47,892 nucleotides of DNA. Source: a bacterium (GTDB lineage Bacteria > Auribacterota > JABMQX01). Below the pieces are notes generated by a model. It was not told where the DNA came from. It saw nothing but the letters and a program-made list of their open reading frames with translations, and made no database searches. How positions within the stretch are numbered: the stretch's first letter is position 1; every line of letters begins with the position of its first letter. The stretch is taken from assembly GCA_030691545.1 (NCBI GenBank), contig JAUYEE010000234.1:1-47892 (forward strand). The letters run 5' to 3'. Of the stretch, positions 8,268 through 16,099 are shown one piece after another. Made by a program: the position numbers and the translations under genes.

Positions 8268-10402
8268 ACATCGAGGATGTGTTCCGCAAGCTTCGCCCGA
8301 TCATGGGGCCTCAATTGGATGTGCTGTGGCAGGAATATCTCGTCTCGGACACGGAGATTCGGCAGACGATCGAGAGGACGCTCCGCGTAACGCTGGCCCA
8401 AAGGCTGGCGGAGACCTTCGAGAGCGAACACGTCCTTCTCAAGCCGCCGCCTCGGGAACTGGCGGATGGCGAGTATCCGGTGGGGATGATCCATTACGGG
8501 GAAAACGGCTTCTATCCTTTCGGGTTGCGCGAAGACGAGTTCATCCAGCACATCGGCATCTTCGGGCGGTCAGGCAGCGGGAAGACGAACCTCGCCTACT
8601 TGCTCCTTCACGACCTCGTCAGAGCGGGGAAACCGTTCTTGGTGTTTGACTGGAAACGGAATTACAGGGATTTGGTCTCCGCGCCCGAGTTTGCCGACCT
8701 GGTTATCTTCACGGTTGGCAGAGACATCGCGCCCTTTGCGTTCAATCCGCTGATTCCTCCGCCAGGCACCCAGGCGACGGTTTGGCTCAAGAAGCTCATC
8801 GAGATCATGTGCCACGCGTATTTCCTGGGAGAAGGGGTCACCGTTCTGCTGATGCGGGCGATCGACCATCTCTACCGGCGGGCGGGTCTTTACGAGGGTG
8901 AGCCGAAAGGCTGTCCGACGATGTCTGATGTTCGCGATTACTTGCTGGCATACAAAGCAAAGGGTCGTGAGTCGGGATGGATGGAATCGGCCATGCGCGC
9001 CGTCGAGGTTCTCTGTTTTGGCGAAATGGGGAATGTCCTCAACAACTCGAGTCCGTTCGACATCGCCAGGCTCCTCGATCGGAACGTAATCCTGGAACTG
9101 GATGCCCTCACCAATGCGGACAAGACCTTCCTGATCGAGTCGCTCCTTCTCTGGATTCACCATTACCGAATGGGACAGCAGCAGCGAGAGGACTTCAAAC
9201 ACGCGATCGTTATTGAGGAGGCGCACCACATCCTCCTGAGGAAGAAGCAGGAGGTCACCGGCGAGGAGACCGTGACGGATGTGTTGCTTCGTGAGATCAG
9301 GGAATTGGGAGAGAGCGTACTGGTGCTCGACCAACATCCGAGCTTGATTTCTAAACCCGCGCTGGGTAATACATACACGACCTTTGCCTTCAACCTGAAG
9401 CATCGAGGCGACATCGCCATGATCCAGGACTGCCTCCATCTTGACAGCGAGCAGGCCGGATACCTGAACAGACTGGAGGTCGGTTGGGCTGTGGCGAAGC
9501 TTCAAGGGCGATGGTTTCTTCCGTTCCTGATCAAGCTTCCACTGGTGCGGTTGAAAAAAGGCGAAGTCACTGACGAAGACGTGAGGCGGAGATGCAAGCG
9601 ACTGTCGGGAGACAGCTGCGCGCTTTCTGAGTTCTCTCGAGGTTGTTCTGAAGTTGTTCTGGCGAAAGAAGGGATTTCCGGGCCGGAGACATGCCAAGAC
9701 AGAGGAATTCCAGTTGTTCTGGCCGGAGGTAAACAGAAGGATAGGACAACGGGTGGGTGCGCAATTCAGCTGACAACGCAGGAAAGGGAATTTTTGATGG
9801 ATGTTTGGCAGCATCCAACATCAGCGGTTAGACAACGTTACGGAAGGCTTCGTCTTTCTTCTTATCGTGGTAATTTTCTTCAGCGTTCCCTTTTTCGCCG
9901 TGAGGTTGTTTGTTTTTTTCATGTTCTCTTGTCCAGAGGAAGAATCAAGACATTGATTTTGACAGATAAAGGAAAAGAGGTATTGGGAATCAACGAGCGC
10001 GAATCAGATCGCCATGGCGGTCCAGAGCACAGATACTGGGTCAGGGTCATTGCTGACCGGCTTCGCGCTAACGGGTACGAGGTCTCGGAGGAAGTTCCGA
10101 TAGGTGGCGGCAGGGCGATTGACATTGTTGCCTCGCGCGACGCTCACCGCATCGCCTTCGAGATCGAGACGGGAAAATCCGACGCGCTCGCGAACGTCCA
10201 GAAGTGCCTTGATGCGGGGATGGAGAAGGTGGTTGTTGTTTTCACGTCTTCGTCGGCGCGCAGAGATGTTCAAGCCGCGCTGATGCAGAATCCGCTTGTG
10301 GAAGTTCTGACGGGTTCGGAGCTGCTTCAGAGGACAGGAGGCCAGTTCAGTCACGTCGCGCTTGACACCGGTCGGCCGCTCAGTACAATGCCAGGAGAAT
10401 AG
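8264..10402 (+). CDS. HerA/VirD4-like ATPase fused to wHTH and PD-(D/E)XK nuclease domain
   Basis: The 712-residue protein starts with a helical N-terminal region (1-90), followed by a HerA-FtsK-type ATPase with Walker A GRSGSGKT at 101-108 and Walker B AIVIEEAHHILL near 313. A winged helix follows (about 510-575), its DNA locally A/T-rich. The C-terminus (about 587-712) is a restriction-endonuclease-like domain: HRYWVRVIADRL, then IDIVA with the metal-binding Asp near 618, then FEIETGKSD with Glu and Lys near 632-637. Such proteins pump or translocate DNA as hexamers, and the fused nuclease suggests resection or processing. The same architecture recurs at 25452. It is also common in archaeal mobile elements, which matches the Orc1/Cdc6-type gene nearby. 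Confidence 0.85.
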   Translation: MNIEDVFRKLRPIMGPQLDVLWQEYLVSDTEIRQTIERTLRVTLAQRLAETFESEHVLLKPPPRELADGEYPVGMIHYGENGFYPFGLREDEFIQHIGIFGRSGSGKTNLAYLLLHDLVRAGKPFLVFDWKRNYRDLVSAPEFADLVIFTVGRDIAPFAFNPLIPPPGTQATVWLKKLIEIMCHAYFLGEGVTVLLMRAIDHLYRRAGLYEGEPKGCPTMSDVRDYLLAYKAKGRESGWMESAMRAVEVLCFGEMGNVLNNSSPFDIARLLDRNVILELDALTNADKTFLIESLLLWIHHYRMGQQQREDFKHAIVIEEAHHILLRKKQEVTGEETVTDVLLREIRELGESVLVLDQHPSLISKPALGNTYTTFAFNLKHRGDIAMIQDCLHLDSEQAGYLNRLEVGWAVAKLQGRWFLPFLIKLPLVRLKKGEVTDEDVRRRCKRLSGDSCALSEFSRGCSEVVLAKEGISGPETCQDRGIPVVLAGGKQKDRTTGGCAIQLTTQEREFLMDVWQHPTSAVRQRYGRLRLSSYRGNFLQRSLFRREVVCFFHVLLSRGRIKTLILTDKGKEVLGINERESDRHGGPEHRYWVRVIADRLRANGYEVSEEVPIGGGRAIDIVASRDAHRIAFEIETGKSDALANVQKCLDAGMEKVVVVFTSSSARRDVQAALMQNPLVEVLTGSELLQRTGGQFSHVALDTGRPLSTMPGE

Positions 10403-10650
10403 AACGATGTAGCGATTTTCCAGGAAGGATGGCACTCTTCCCTGGGCTTGGGAATGGCCAAACGGAGAGCGCCGTTGCGCAACGCTTTTCGAGATGAGAA
10501 ACGGTTTTCGTCTACACCGACGGGCCGTGGCCTTCCTTGTTTCGATCCGGGTCGCGAGGACCCCAACAGCCGAGGCAGGTTGAACCTGCAGGCGCGCGGC
10601 CCAAATGTGCTGTCAGCAAACTAAGCAGACCATAGGCGGGAAAAGACAGA

Positions 10651-11319
10651 ATGTTCGAGAAGTGTGCCAACTGCGGCGCGGTCATCATTGGGGGCGGAGT
10701 CCGGGACTCTGAGCGGTGCTTTTGCTCCCGGGACTGCCAGGCGTTTTTCAAACATCCCGGTTTCTGCCCGTCCTGCCTGGGTGCGACTCTGGCTGAGTCT
10801 TCAGGCGATCTCCAAATGGTAAACGGGTGCGGGTCCAGTTTCCGTGGCCGGCGGGAAGAATGTCCAACGTGCAAATCCGTAATCCGGACGAGGTACTTCT
10901 GCTTGTTTTGGATTCCCATCATCCCGTTGGGGGAGTATCGTGTCATTTATCCGTCTGGGCGGCGATTCGAGGGCCGGTCGTTCCTGAGTCGCAGGGTCGG
11001 TGGCGAGAAAGGGCCGGCCTCGCATCCGGGCGAACAACAAAGCCCAGTTGCCGACCGTGAGCTATTAGGAAGCCCAAAGCCCCGTGCTCCAAACAGTCGG
11101 CGGATCAGAAACAGGAAACTGGCGCGCGCGGCTGTTTTGCTTGGAGTGTTTTTGTTTGCCTGCTTGCTGATCAAGCTCGGACATGAAGGTTGGAGGCTCG
11201 GGGGGGTCTTCCCAACACAGCACATCGGTTACCCGCTTATCGTTCTTGTGGTCCTCGGCATTTGTGGGGTGAACATTTGGTCCCGTGGCCCCCTCGACCC
11301 GCGTGGCGACCTGAAGTAG
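10651..11319 (+). CDS. Zinc-ribbon membrane protein
   Basis: The 222-residue protein opens with Cys pairs typical of zinc ribbons (KCANCG, FCSRDC, FCPSC, then ECPTC), so probably two or three metal sites lie in residues 1-80. A segment FCLFWIPIIPLGEYRVIY is a signature often seen after zinc ribbons in small membrane proteins. A polar region of about 60 residues is followed by two membrane helices, AAVLLGVFLFACLLIKL and GYPLIVLVVLGICGVNIW. The expected topology is a cytoplasmic N-terminal zinc domain with a C-terminal hairpin in the membrane. The gene stands alone on the + strand, 248 bases after HerA. Function unknown. Confidence 0.75.
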   Translation: MFEKCANCGAVIIGGGVRDSERCFCSRDCQAFFKHPGFCPSCLGATLAESSGDLQMVNGCGSSFRGRREECPTCKSVIRTRYFCLFWIPIIPLGEYRVIYPSGRRFEGRSFLSRRVGGEKGPASHPGEQQSPVADRELLGSPKPRAPNSRRIRNRKLARAAVLLGVFLFACLLIKLGHEGWRLGGVFPTQHIGYPLIVLVVLGICGVNIWSRGPLDPRGDLK

Positions 11320-12063
11320 TGGCGGGTTCGGAGCACGACTGCGGAGGATTCGCGCCGTACCGGCACGGCGGAGTGAAAGCCGGGCCCCGCGGTGTCTTGT
11401 GGTACTCCGACGGGGCCGAGAGGCTGTGAGCCTGCTCTGGCGGGAAACTGTCGGTGTGCCCATCTCTTGTCGGAGCGATGAGTCCCTGTCTCTCCGAGTA
11501 ATCGCCAGCCCGACGGAAGGCGCGTGCGTCAAGGTCTCGGGTTTATCAAGTCCATCCCCTTGACCAGCGCCGGGTCCGAGCGTGTCAGGGGATATCCCGC
11601 CTCTTCCGTGCCCCTTCCCTTGTGCCTTCATCCCTATCCTCGCTTGGTGAATGCCCACCTGATGGATACGTTCAACGTGCCAAGAAGTGTCTCTTAAATA
11701 TCTGCTCTGTGGAGCGTGAGTTGGCAGCGCAAAGGCATGTTCATAGAGGACGCCCGCAGTAGGCCAGCAGTTTCCCACAGCAGTGTAATGGGGGTTCACA
11801 TGTCTGGCTGTTAGGAGGCACCCGCAAGGGGATGCCTCGCTAAACAGAACGTAAGCTGCCGCCGCGAGCTCCCGGTTCTCTGTCCTGCGAAATCTTTTGT
11901 CCGCATGAGTCCCGACGCCTTAACGGCAGTCTCTGCGGCAAAATGATTTCGCCCCTGCGGGGCGGGTCTTGGGTTAAATCGCTCGCGTGAATGGCAAAGG
12001 AACAAACCATGGGCAGCAGGCCCGCAAGGGCTTGTCGCCTCAAAGCTTGAAGGAGGGGTCAGC
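11320..12063. other. Long non-coding tract with GC-rich hairpins
   Basis: No credible gene in about 740 bases; long minus-strand frames here have low-complexity, Pro/Arg/Ser-rich translations. Three clean hairpins sit near the 3' end: 11815-11838 (GAGGCA/TGCCTC with inner CCC-GCAA-GGG), 11950-11964 (CGCCCC/GGGGCG) and 12020-12031 (GCCC-GCAA-GGGC), the last 32 bases ahead of the small gene at 12064. It may be a leader region or decayed DNA. Confidence 0.5.
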
Positions 12064-12363
12064 GTGAAGGACTTTCGGAACATACCGACGAATGCGCTGT
12101 GGAGCGCCATAGAGGAGAACGCCAGGCTCGCCCAGAAGCACGTGTACTGGCTGGAGTATCTGGACAACGTCAGGGTGTTGTGCGCCCTGATAGATGAACG
12201 AATCGAGGTGTTCGAGAGAAGGATGCGACTTGAGCGTGCGATGAAGGAACACCGCACTGGCTGGAGTTGGGAGAAAGTTGGATGGACGGATGACCAGCCA
12301 AGAAAGGAAGAGGCCATGGCGAGAGAAGTCGTGGTTCTACGTGGAGGAGGTGATAGCGTATGA
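12064..12363 (+). CDS. Small helical protein of unknown function
   Basis: The 99-residue protein is read from GTG at 12064, with a strong AAGGAGGGG ribosome site about 8 bases upstream. The sequence is mostly helical and charged (WSAIEENARLAQKHVYWLEYL, then LIDERIEVFERRMRLERAM). Its last codons overlap the start of the next gene (ATGA at 12360-12363), so the two form a translationally coupled pair. Nothing identifies a family. It resembles the small accessory proteins of phages and plasmids in size and packing. Confidence 0.6.
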   Translation: MKDFRNIPTNALWSAIEENARLAQKHVYWLEYLDNVRVLCALIDERIEVFERRMRLERAMKEHRTGWSWEKVGWTDDQPRKEEAMAREVVVLRGGGDSV

Positions 12364-12758
12364 AATATGACGAGGCGTTGACAATCGGGCGCAGAAGGGC
12401 GGAAGAAGCCGCTGCCGCCATTCAACGATGGACAGGGGTGCGGGCGTTTGCCCTTTTCACGGTCAAGCCCGGTTGGAGAAAAGGAAGCTGGAAGCCCGTC
12501 GGTCGGATGAGTCGCAAAGAAATCTGTTGGGACGACGGCTTCCGGGGCGGCGGCGGATACTACATTGCCGTGGTTGACGGGGGAGGAGCCGTGAAGGCAT
12601 GCAGCAAGCAGCTCTACCCGCTTGGTGAGGCGCTGAAGCTGGCAGAGCGGATACCGATGGGCGTGGCCTGCCCGGGACGTGGGGAGCTGTGGCAGCGGCT
12701 TGACGAAGAGGACGCGAGGGCTCGCGCCGGGGAGCGCGCGTTGCATGTGGAAGTGTGA
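12360..12758 (+). CDS. Small hypothetical protein
   Basis: The 132-residue protein overlaps the preceding gene by 4 bases and has a near-perfect ribosome site (GGAGGTGAT) 5-6 bases before its ATG. An N-terminal helix rich in Ala (RRRAEEAAAAIQRW) is followed by strands with Gly-rich turns (FRGGGGYYIAVVDGGGAVKAC) and a helical acidic C-terminus. No catalytic motif is recognised. It belongs to the set of small genes of unknown role between 12 and 16 kb. Confidence 0.6.
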   Translation: MKYDEALTIGRRRAEEAAAAIQRWTGVRAFALFTVKPGWRKGSWKPVGRMSRKEICWDDGFRGGGGYYIAVVDGGGAVKACSKQLYPLGEALKLAERIPMGVACPGRGELWQRLDEEDARARAGERALHVEV

Positions 12759-12941
12759 GCCCGACTTTCTCTTGGGGGGAAACGTGGGGGGTGGCGAATC
12801 AGTCGAGGGGAATCGCGTGCCCACCCTTTCTGCGAACCTTCACCAAGTAACCAGCGCTGCGGGTCGCTCTCTTGCCAGCCCGGATTTTTCCCTGGCGCAA
12901 TCACCTTCTGTGGCGCGCCTGAGCTCACTCATTCTGCCTTC

Positions 12942-12954
12942 CGCCCTTCGGGCG
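12942..12954. other. GC hairpin upstream of small gene
   Basis: CGCCC-TTC-GGGCG can form a 5-bp hairpin. It lies about 65 bases before the ATG at 13019, in the non-coding stretch after the preceding gene pair. It may be a terminator without a U-tract or part of the leader of the next gene. Confidence 0.35.
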
Positions 12955-13018
12955 CCTGCGAGACGCGCGATAAGACAGATGGCTCGCTCAGGCCAAGGGG
13001 CTGCACGAGGTGATTGCT

Positions 13019-13306
13019 ATGCGAAAAATCCACAAGGCGAAGCAAGTAAGCAGTGCTCAGGGCAGCAGGATCTTTGAGCTTGTCTGGTCTGAGCGGGTGG
13101 TGCGCAGCGCCGTGGTCCAAGCGAAGAGCAAGAAGGACGCTGGGCGAAAGTTGTCCCGCGGCGACCCAGAGGTCTGGGATTGCCCGAAGGAGTGGGGTGC
13201 CGAGGTCATCCCGGGAACCCTTGAAATCGAGGAGGTGAAAGCGTGTCGGTGCAAAAATACAGCTTTGAAAGAATCCAGGCCATCTGTGCAGCGATCCAGG
13301 GCTTGA
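13019..13306 (+). CDS. Small hypothetical protein, basic
   Basis: The 95-residue protein starts at ATG 13019 behind GAGGTGAT, an almost full complement of the 16S 3' end. An upstream GTG at 13010 is part of that ribosome site and is not the start. It is basic at the N-terminus (MRKIHKAKQV), with strand-like IFELVWSERVVRSAVVQA followed by a helix, resembling a small alpha/beta domain. It overlaps the next gene by 64 bases in another frame, which is long for an overlap, so its last 20 residues, which are also less conserved-looking, may not be essential. Function unknown. Confidence 0.5.
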   Translation: MRKIHKAKQVSSAQGSRIFELVWSERVVRSAVVQAKSKKDAGRKLSRGDPEVWDCPKEWGAEVIPGTLEIEEVKACRCKNTALKESRPSVQRSRA

Positions 13307-13626
13307 GGTCCAGGGTCGAGATAGCGGCAAAACCTGAGCGGCTCCAGCACGCTCTGAGAGCCGCTTTCTATGCGAACAGGGCGGCCTTGGCCTGCACGTA
13401 CAACGGGGAGATAAAGCTCCCGAAGTGTGGGCTGCCGGAAGGATGCGACCCCAAGGCAGAGGAGAGGCAGGTATTCACGGATATCGGCCTGCTTCTCTAC
13501 AACTGCATTTCCAATGGGGGCAGAGATTTCCTGCCGGAACGAGACCGCGCTGTCCTGGAACAGGTTCGGCTCGACATAGCCTGGGGTGCACTCGACGCTG
13601 CCAAAGGGAAGGAGGCGGACGAGTGA
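13243..13626 (+). CDS. Small helical hypothetical protein
   Basis: The 127-residue protein starts at GTG 13243 with GGAGGTGAA just upstream. It is mostly helical with a short Cys-containing insert (ACTYNGEIKLPKCGLPEGC) and a second helical half ending in WGALDAAKGKEADE. The three Cys residues in the insert could bind a metal. It is coupled to the next gene by a 4-base GTGA overlap. I do not recognise the family. Confidence 0.6.
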   Translation: MSVQKYSFERIQAICAAIQGLRSRVEIAAKPERLQHALRAAFYANRAALACTYNGEIKLPKCGLPEGCDPKAEERQVFTDIGLLLYNCISNGGRDFLPERDRAVLEQVRLDIAWGALDAAKGKEADE

Positions 13627-13871
13627 AGGGATTGAATCGCGCGCGGTGGGGCGGTTCTGGGCGCGGGAAGCGCGTGCTCGCGCCCTCTGCCCCGATCGCA
13701 GCAAGGAAATGCCCGCCCATGCACGTGGTCGCTCCCTGGCACATCGCGACGATGGCGGCCATGTATGCGGAGGTTGATTTTCTGTCGCTTTTGATCACGG
13801 CGCATGGGCTGTCGGGATGGCTGGCTGGGACCGCGATCCAACTTCTTCACGGTAAGCTGCTTCCGGCATAA
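13623..13871 (+). CDS. Small protein with hydrophobic C-terminal half
   Basis: The 82-residue protein starts at GTG 13623 overlapping the preceding stop codon, with GGAAGGAGG about 7 bases upstream. The N-terminus is basic and Gly/Arg/Ala-rich. The C-terminal half (HIATMAAMYAEVDFLSLLITAHGLSGW) is hydrophobic and could associate with the membrane. Function unknown. Confidence 0.5.
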   Translation: MKGLNRARWGGSGRGKRVLAPSAPIAARKCPPMHVVAPWHIATMAAMYAEVDFLSLLITAHGLSGWLAGTAIQLLHGKLLPA

Positions 13872-14187
13872 GGAGCGCCGCCCCCTTTGCTCGTTGACCC
13901 AGCACTTGCTGGCGTAGCTTGCGCGATTTGCCCGCTCGCGGTGTACGCCTAGTGAGCTGGGGAAGGAGAAAAAGGGTCATGGACGCGCTGATCATGGTCT
14001 TTCTTTGCCCCAGCCACGGGTCGCTCCGCCTCTCAAGCTTTCATTCTTTCCTTTTCTCCACGGTCAGCGTCCCCAAAGCAGCAATCACCATGAATTGAAT
14101 TGCTCGGCTCATAACTCTGCCTAACGCCGCCCGAGCTTATCGCGGCAGGTTAAGAGCCTCGCTGAGGATAACCATGAGGTGATTGCT
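13872..14187. other. Intergenic region with hairpin; no firm gene
   Basis: About 316 bases. A hairpin (CCAGC-ACTT-GCTGG) lies at 13899-13912. A 39-codon frame at 13979-14098 has GGAAGGAG 12 bases before its ATG but a low-complexity Ser/Phe-rich translation, so I do not call it. The end of the region contains the ribosome site GAGGTGAT for the 29-codon gene. Confidence 0.45.
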
Positions 14188-14277
14188 ATGCAGTTTTGGG
14201 ACGCGTATTACCTGGAGAAAATCCAGGAAATGAAAGCTCGGCGAAAGGCGGAGCTCGAGGGGGCTGGGAAGCTATGA
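14188..14277 (+). CDS. 29-residue leader-like peptide coupled to the P-loop kinase
   Basis: ATG at 14188 follows GAGGTGAT with ideal spacing. The peptide begins MQFWDAYYLEKIQEMKARRK and ends GAGKL; it is amphipathic and charged. Its TGA overlaps the ATG of the kinase gene (CTATGAAAG), so the two are translationally coupled. It could be a real microprotein or a translated leader controlling the kinase. Confidence 0.5.
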   Translation: MQFWDAYYLEKIQEMKARRKAELEGAGKL

Positions 14278-14846
14278 AAGTGCCGGTCTCCGGCGCTTGC
14301 CGAAAATCACGCCCCGGATTCGAGAGGATAGGAAAGAAACAGTCAGCCCCCGAAGTCTTGAAGCTGATTCGACGGTTCGGAGAACGAAGTCCGCCAAAGC
14401 TTATCGTTCTGTGCGGACCTTCGCACTCGGGGAAAAGTAGCCTGGCGAATAAACTCCGCGGCCGTTTCTGCGTCATCAGCTCTGATGAGACGAGAAAGCA
14501 GGTAACGGGATGCCCCGTGCCCTGTGGGCGAGAGAGGGAAATCTGGAAGGCGTTCGATTCGCTGAAACGCGAGGCTTTGAAGAAAGGTCGGGATGTTGTG
14601 CTGGATGCCTGTCATATTTCCAAAAGGGCGCGATGGCACGCGCTTCAGGGAGCCACCGGCCACTACGATAAAATGTGTATCGTGTTCGATTTGCCTTGGC
14701 ATGTTATCCACGCGAGATGCCTGGGGACGAAAAGGCTGCCGGTTTCGGAGGCGGAGCGAATGTGGAGGGCTTTCCAAGAACTCAAGCCCAGCCGACACGA
14801 ATTGAAGCTCCAGAGATACGACGAAGTGTATTTCATCAAGGGGTAG
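14274..14846 (+). CDS. P-loop kinase, polynucleotide-kinase-like (AAA_33 type)
   Basis: The 190-residue protein has Walker A GPSHSGKS at 48-55, then SSDETRK (the DxxR-like segment of the zeta-toxin/T4 Pnk kinase superfamily), then VVLDACHISKRARWHAL, the usual 'gift' segment after the second strand of AAA_33 kinases. A lid-like KRLPVSEAERMWRAFQEL follows near the C-terminus. Members phosphorylate 5'-OH ends of RNA or DNA or small metabolites. The start at 14274 is set by the 4-base overlap with the upstream 29-codon gene. With a NYN nuclease and HerA nucleases in the same region, a role in end repair of nucleic acid is plausible but inferred. Confidence 0.75.
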   Translation: MKVPVSGACRKSRPGFERIGKKQSAPEVLKLIRRFGERSPPKLIVLCGPSHSGKSSLANKLRGRFCVISSDETRKQVTGCPVPCGREREIWKAFDSLKREALKKGRDVVLDACHISKRARWHALQGATGHYDKMCIVFDLPWHVIHARCLGTKRLPVSEAERMWRAFQELKPSRHELKLQRYDEVYFIKG

Positions 14847-15652
14847 GGCGGTTGCCTGTGCCCCGGGGTGGGGGAGACTTCTCCTGGCAGCCGTTGGTTG
14901 GGGGTGTGACGGATGTTGCGTTTGACCAGGCTTTAGGCTGCGCGCCAGGGGAAGGGTTAGCTGCTGCGGCGGGTTTGAGCCTGACGGCGACTATGCTTCC
15001 CATTCGGCTCGTAGGCCGACACCGGAGCAACGAATGGTCACCTCATGCCCGTTGGTGCAGCACGCGCCGTGACTTTGAATTCGCGTATCACCCTGCACGG
15101 AGGCGCGCTTTTCTCTTCTTCTGGTTTCCTTTCAGGGGAGCGGGGACGCGCCGCCCCCCCCACTGAGTTCGCCAGGACCCTGTGGAGGCAAGCAAGGGAG
15201 GCACCAGTCCACGCGCTGGCCTCGTGAGGTTGCCTTGTCTTCACGGTCCCAAGCCCTCGCGCCACTGGGAACGAGTCCCTGCGGGTAATCGCAGGGGAGG
15301 GGCTGGCTGTTGTCGACGATGGCAAGCCCGGGCGGGGGTGGGCGCGTCCGAAAACAAGGAATTGAGCCACGCGCGAGATCCTCACGAGCGAAGATGCGGG
15401 CTACCCATGGCCTGGCAGCCTCGCACGACCTCTTCTTGCCGAGCATTGGTGCGCGGAGGACTCTGGAGCCTGCCGCGGGCGCTGCGGTGGCCAATAGGGG
15501 CGGCTGCCGCCTGTGCCATTTTCTTTGTCGGCATCACCTCGCGCTTACAGCTCAGGTCGCTCTTAAAGGTCTTGTCTCGAACATGCGTGCGCCCTGGCGG
15601 GCGCAACCATTAAGGCGACCTTCGCCCCAAAGCCAAGCGGAGGTGATGCCTT
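14847..15652. other. Non-coding tract with hairpins
   Basis: About 800 bases. A 60-codon frame at 15045-15227 exists but has no good ribosome site and an Ala/Gly/Arg-rich translation. Clean hairpins occur at 15277-15296 (CCCTGCG/CGCAGGG, 6-base loop) and 15589-15604 (GCGCCC-TGGC-GGGCGC), the latter 48 bases ahead of the small Cys-rich gene at 15653. Confidence 0.5.
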
Positions 15653-15823
15653 ATGGCAGAAAAATGTCGGTTTTGCGGTAGCCAGCAGGGCAGCCGTTTC
15701 CACTGCCCGCGGCTTGACGAGCAGGTCCTCTGCAAGCAATGCTGCATCGAGCGACTGGGAGGATATTGGTGCTACTGGTGGTCGCTTTGCATTGCCAACG
15801 ACCTGAGCCAATGCGAGTGGTGA
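15653..15823 (+). CDS. 56-residue Cys/Trp-rich zinc-finger-like microprotein
   Basis: ATG at 15653 is preceded by CGGAGGTGAT at a good distance. The peptide begins MAEKCRFCGSQQGSRFHC, then has LCKQCC and a Trp/Tyr/Cys-rich stretch GGYWCYWWSLC, ending in QCEW. There are nine Cys in 56 residues, with CxxC pairs at 5/8 and near 29/32, which fits one or two small zinc sites. Such microproteins are common on phages and plasmids as DNA-, RNA- or protein-binding adaptors. It is followed by a long non-coding, structured stretch. Function unknown. Confidence 0.65.
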   Translation: MAEKCRFCGSQQGSRFHCPRLDEQVLCKQCCIERLGGYWCYWWSLCIANDLSQCEW

Positions 15824-16099
15824 GCCGCTGGGATGGCGCGATGCCGGGTGGAAATGCGGGTCGGCACGCGCCCCCACGCACAAACAAAAAAACATTTCTG
15901 GCGCCTCCGCCATGGTCGGAGTTCTGTGGTTCCTCCATCGCTGGCCGCGCGATTGGAATAGAGAGGGCTGGGTCACGGCGCCGAGCCGCCGCGCCCGGGT
16001 ACGGGGAACCTGAGAGGGAAAAGCCGTGGGCGGTGCAGGCCTCGCCGCGGGGTAGGCGGCGGCCGGATGGGATTGGCTCGGAAAGCCATGGTTCGCGGC

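Noticed and set aside
8570..9814. Minus-strand open frame of 414 codons opposite the HerA gene
   Set aside because: It is the shadow of a GC-rich gene with clear ATPase motifs; its translation has no domain features or ribosome site.
10454..10624. 56-codon basic frame after HerA
   Set aside because: No clear ribosome site and no conserved-looking motif; kept as non-coding.
11811..12824. Minus-strand frame of 337 codons
   Set aside because: Translation is low-complexity (Pro, Ser, Arg, Phe-rich), and the opposing + strand genes at 12064 and 12360 have good ribosome sites and coupled ends.
13979..14098. 39-codon frame with a GGAAGGAG site
   Set aside because: Spacing to the ATG is long and the translation is Ser/Phe-rich low complexity; too little to call a gene.
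13007..14190. 16-base exact repeat around two start codons (13007-13022 and 14176-14191)
   Set aside because: Half of it (GAGGTGAT) is the standard 16S-complementary ribosome site, seen also at 12360, 13243 and 15653; the remaining identity is short enough for chance.
15045..15227. 60-codon frame in non-coding tract
   Set aside because: No ribosome site and Ala/Gly/Arg-rich translation typical of random GC-rich DNA.
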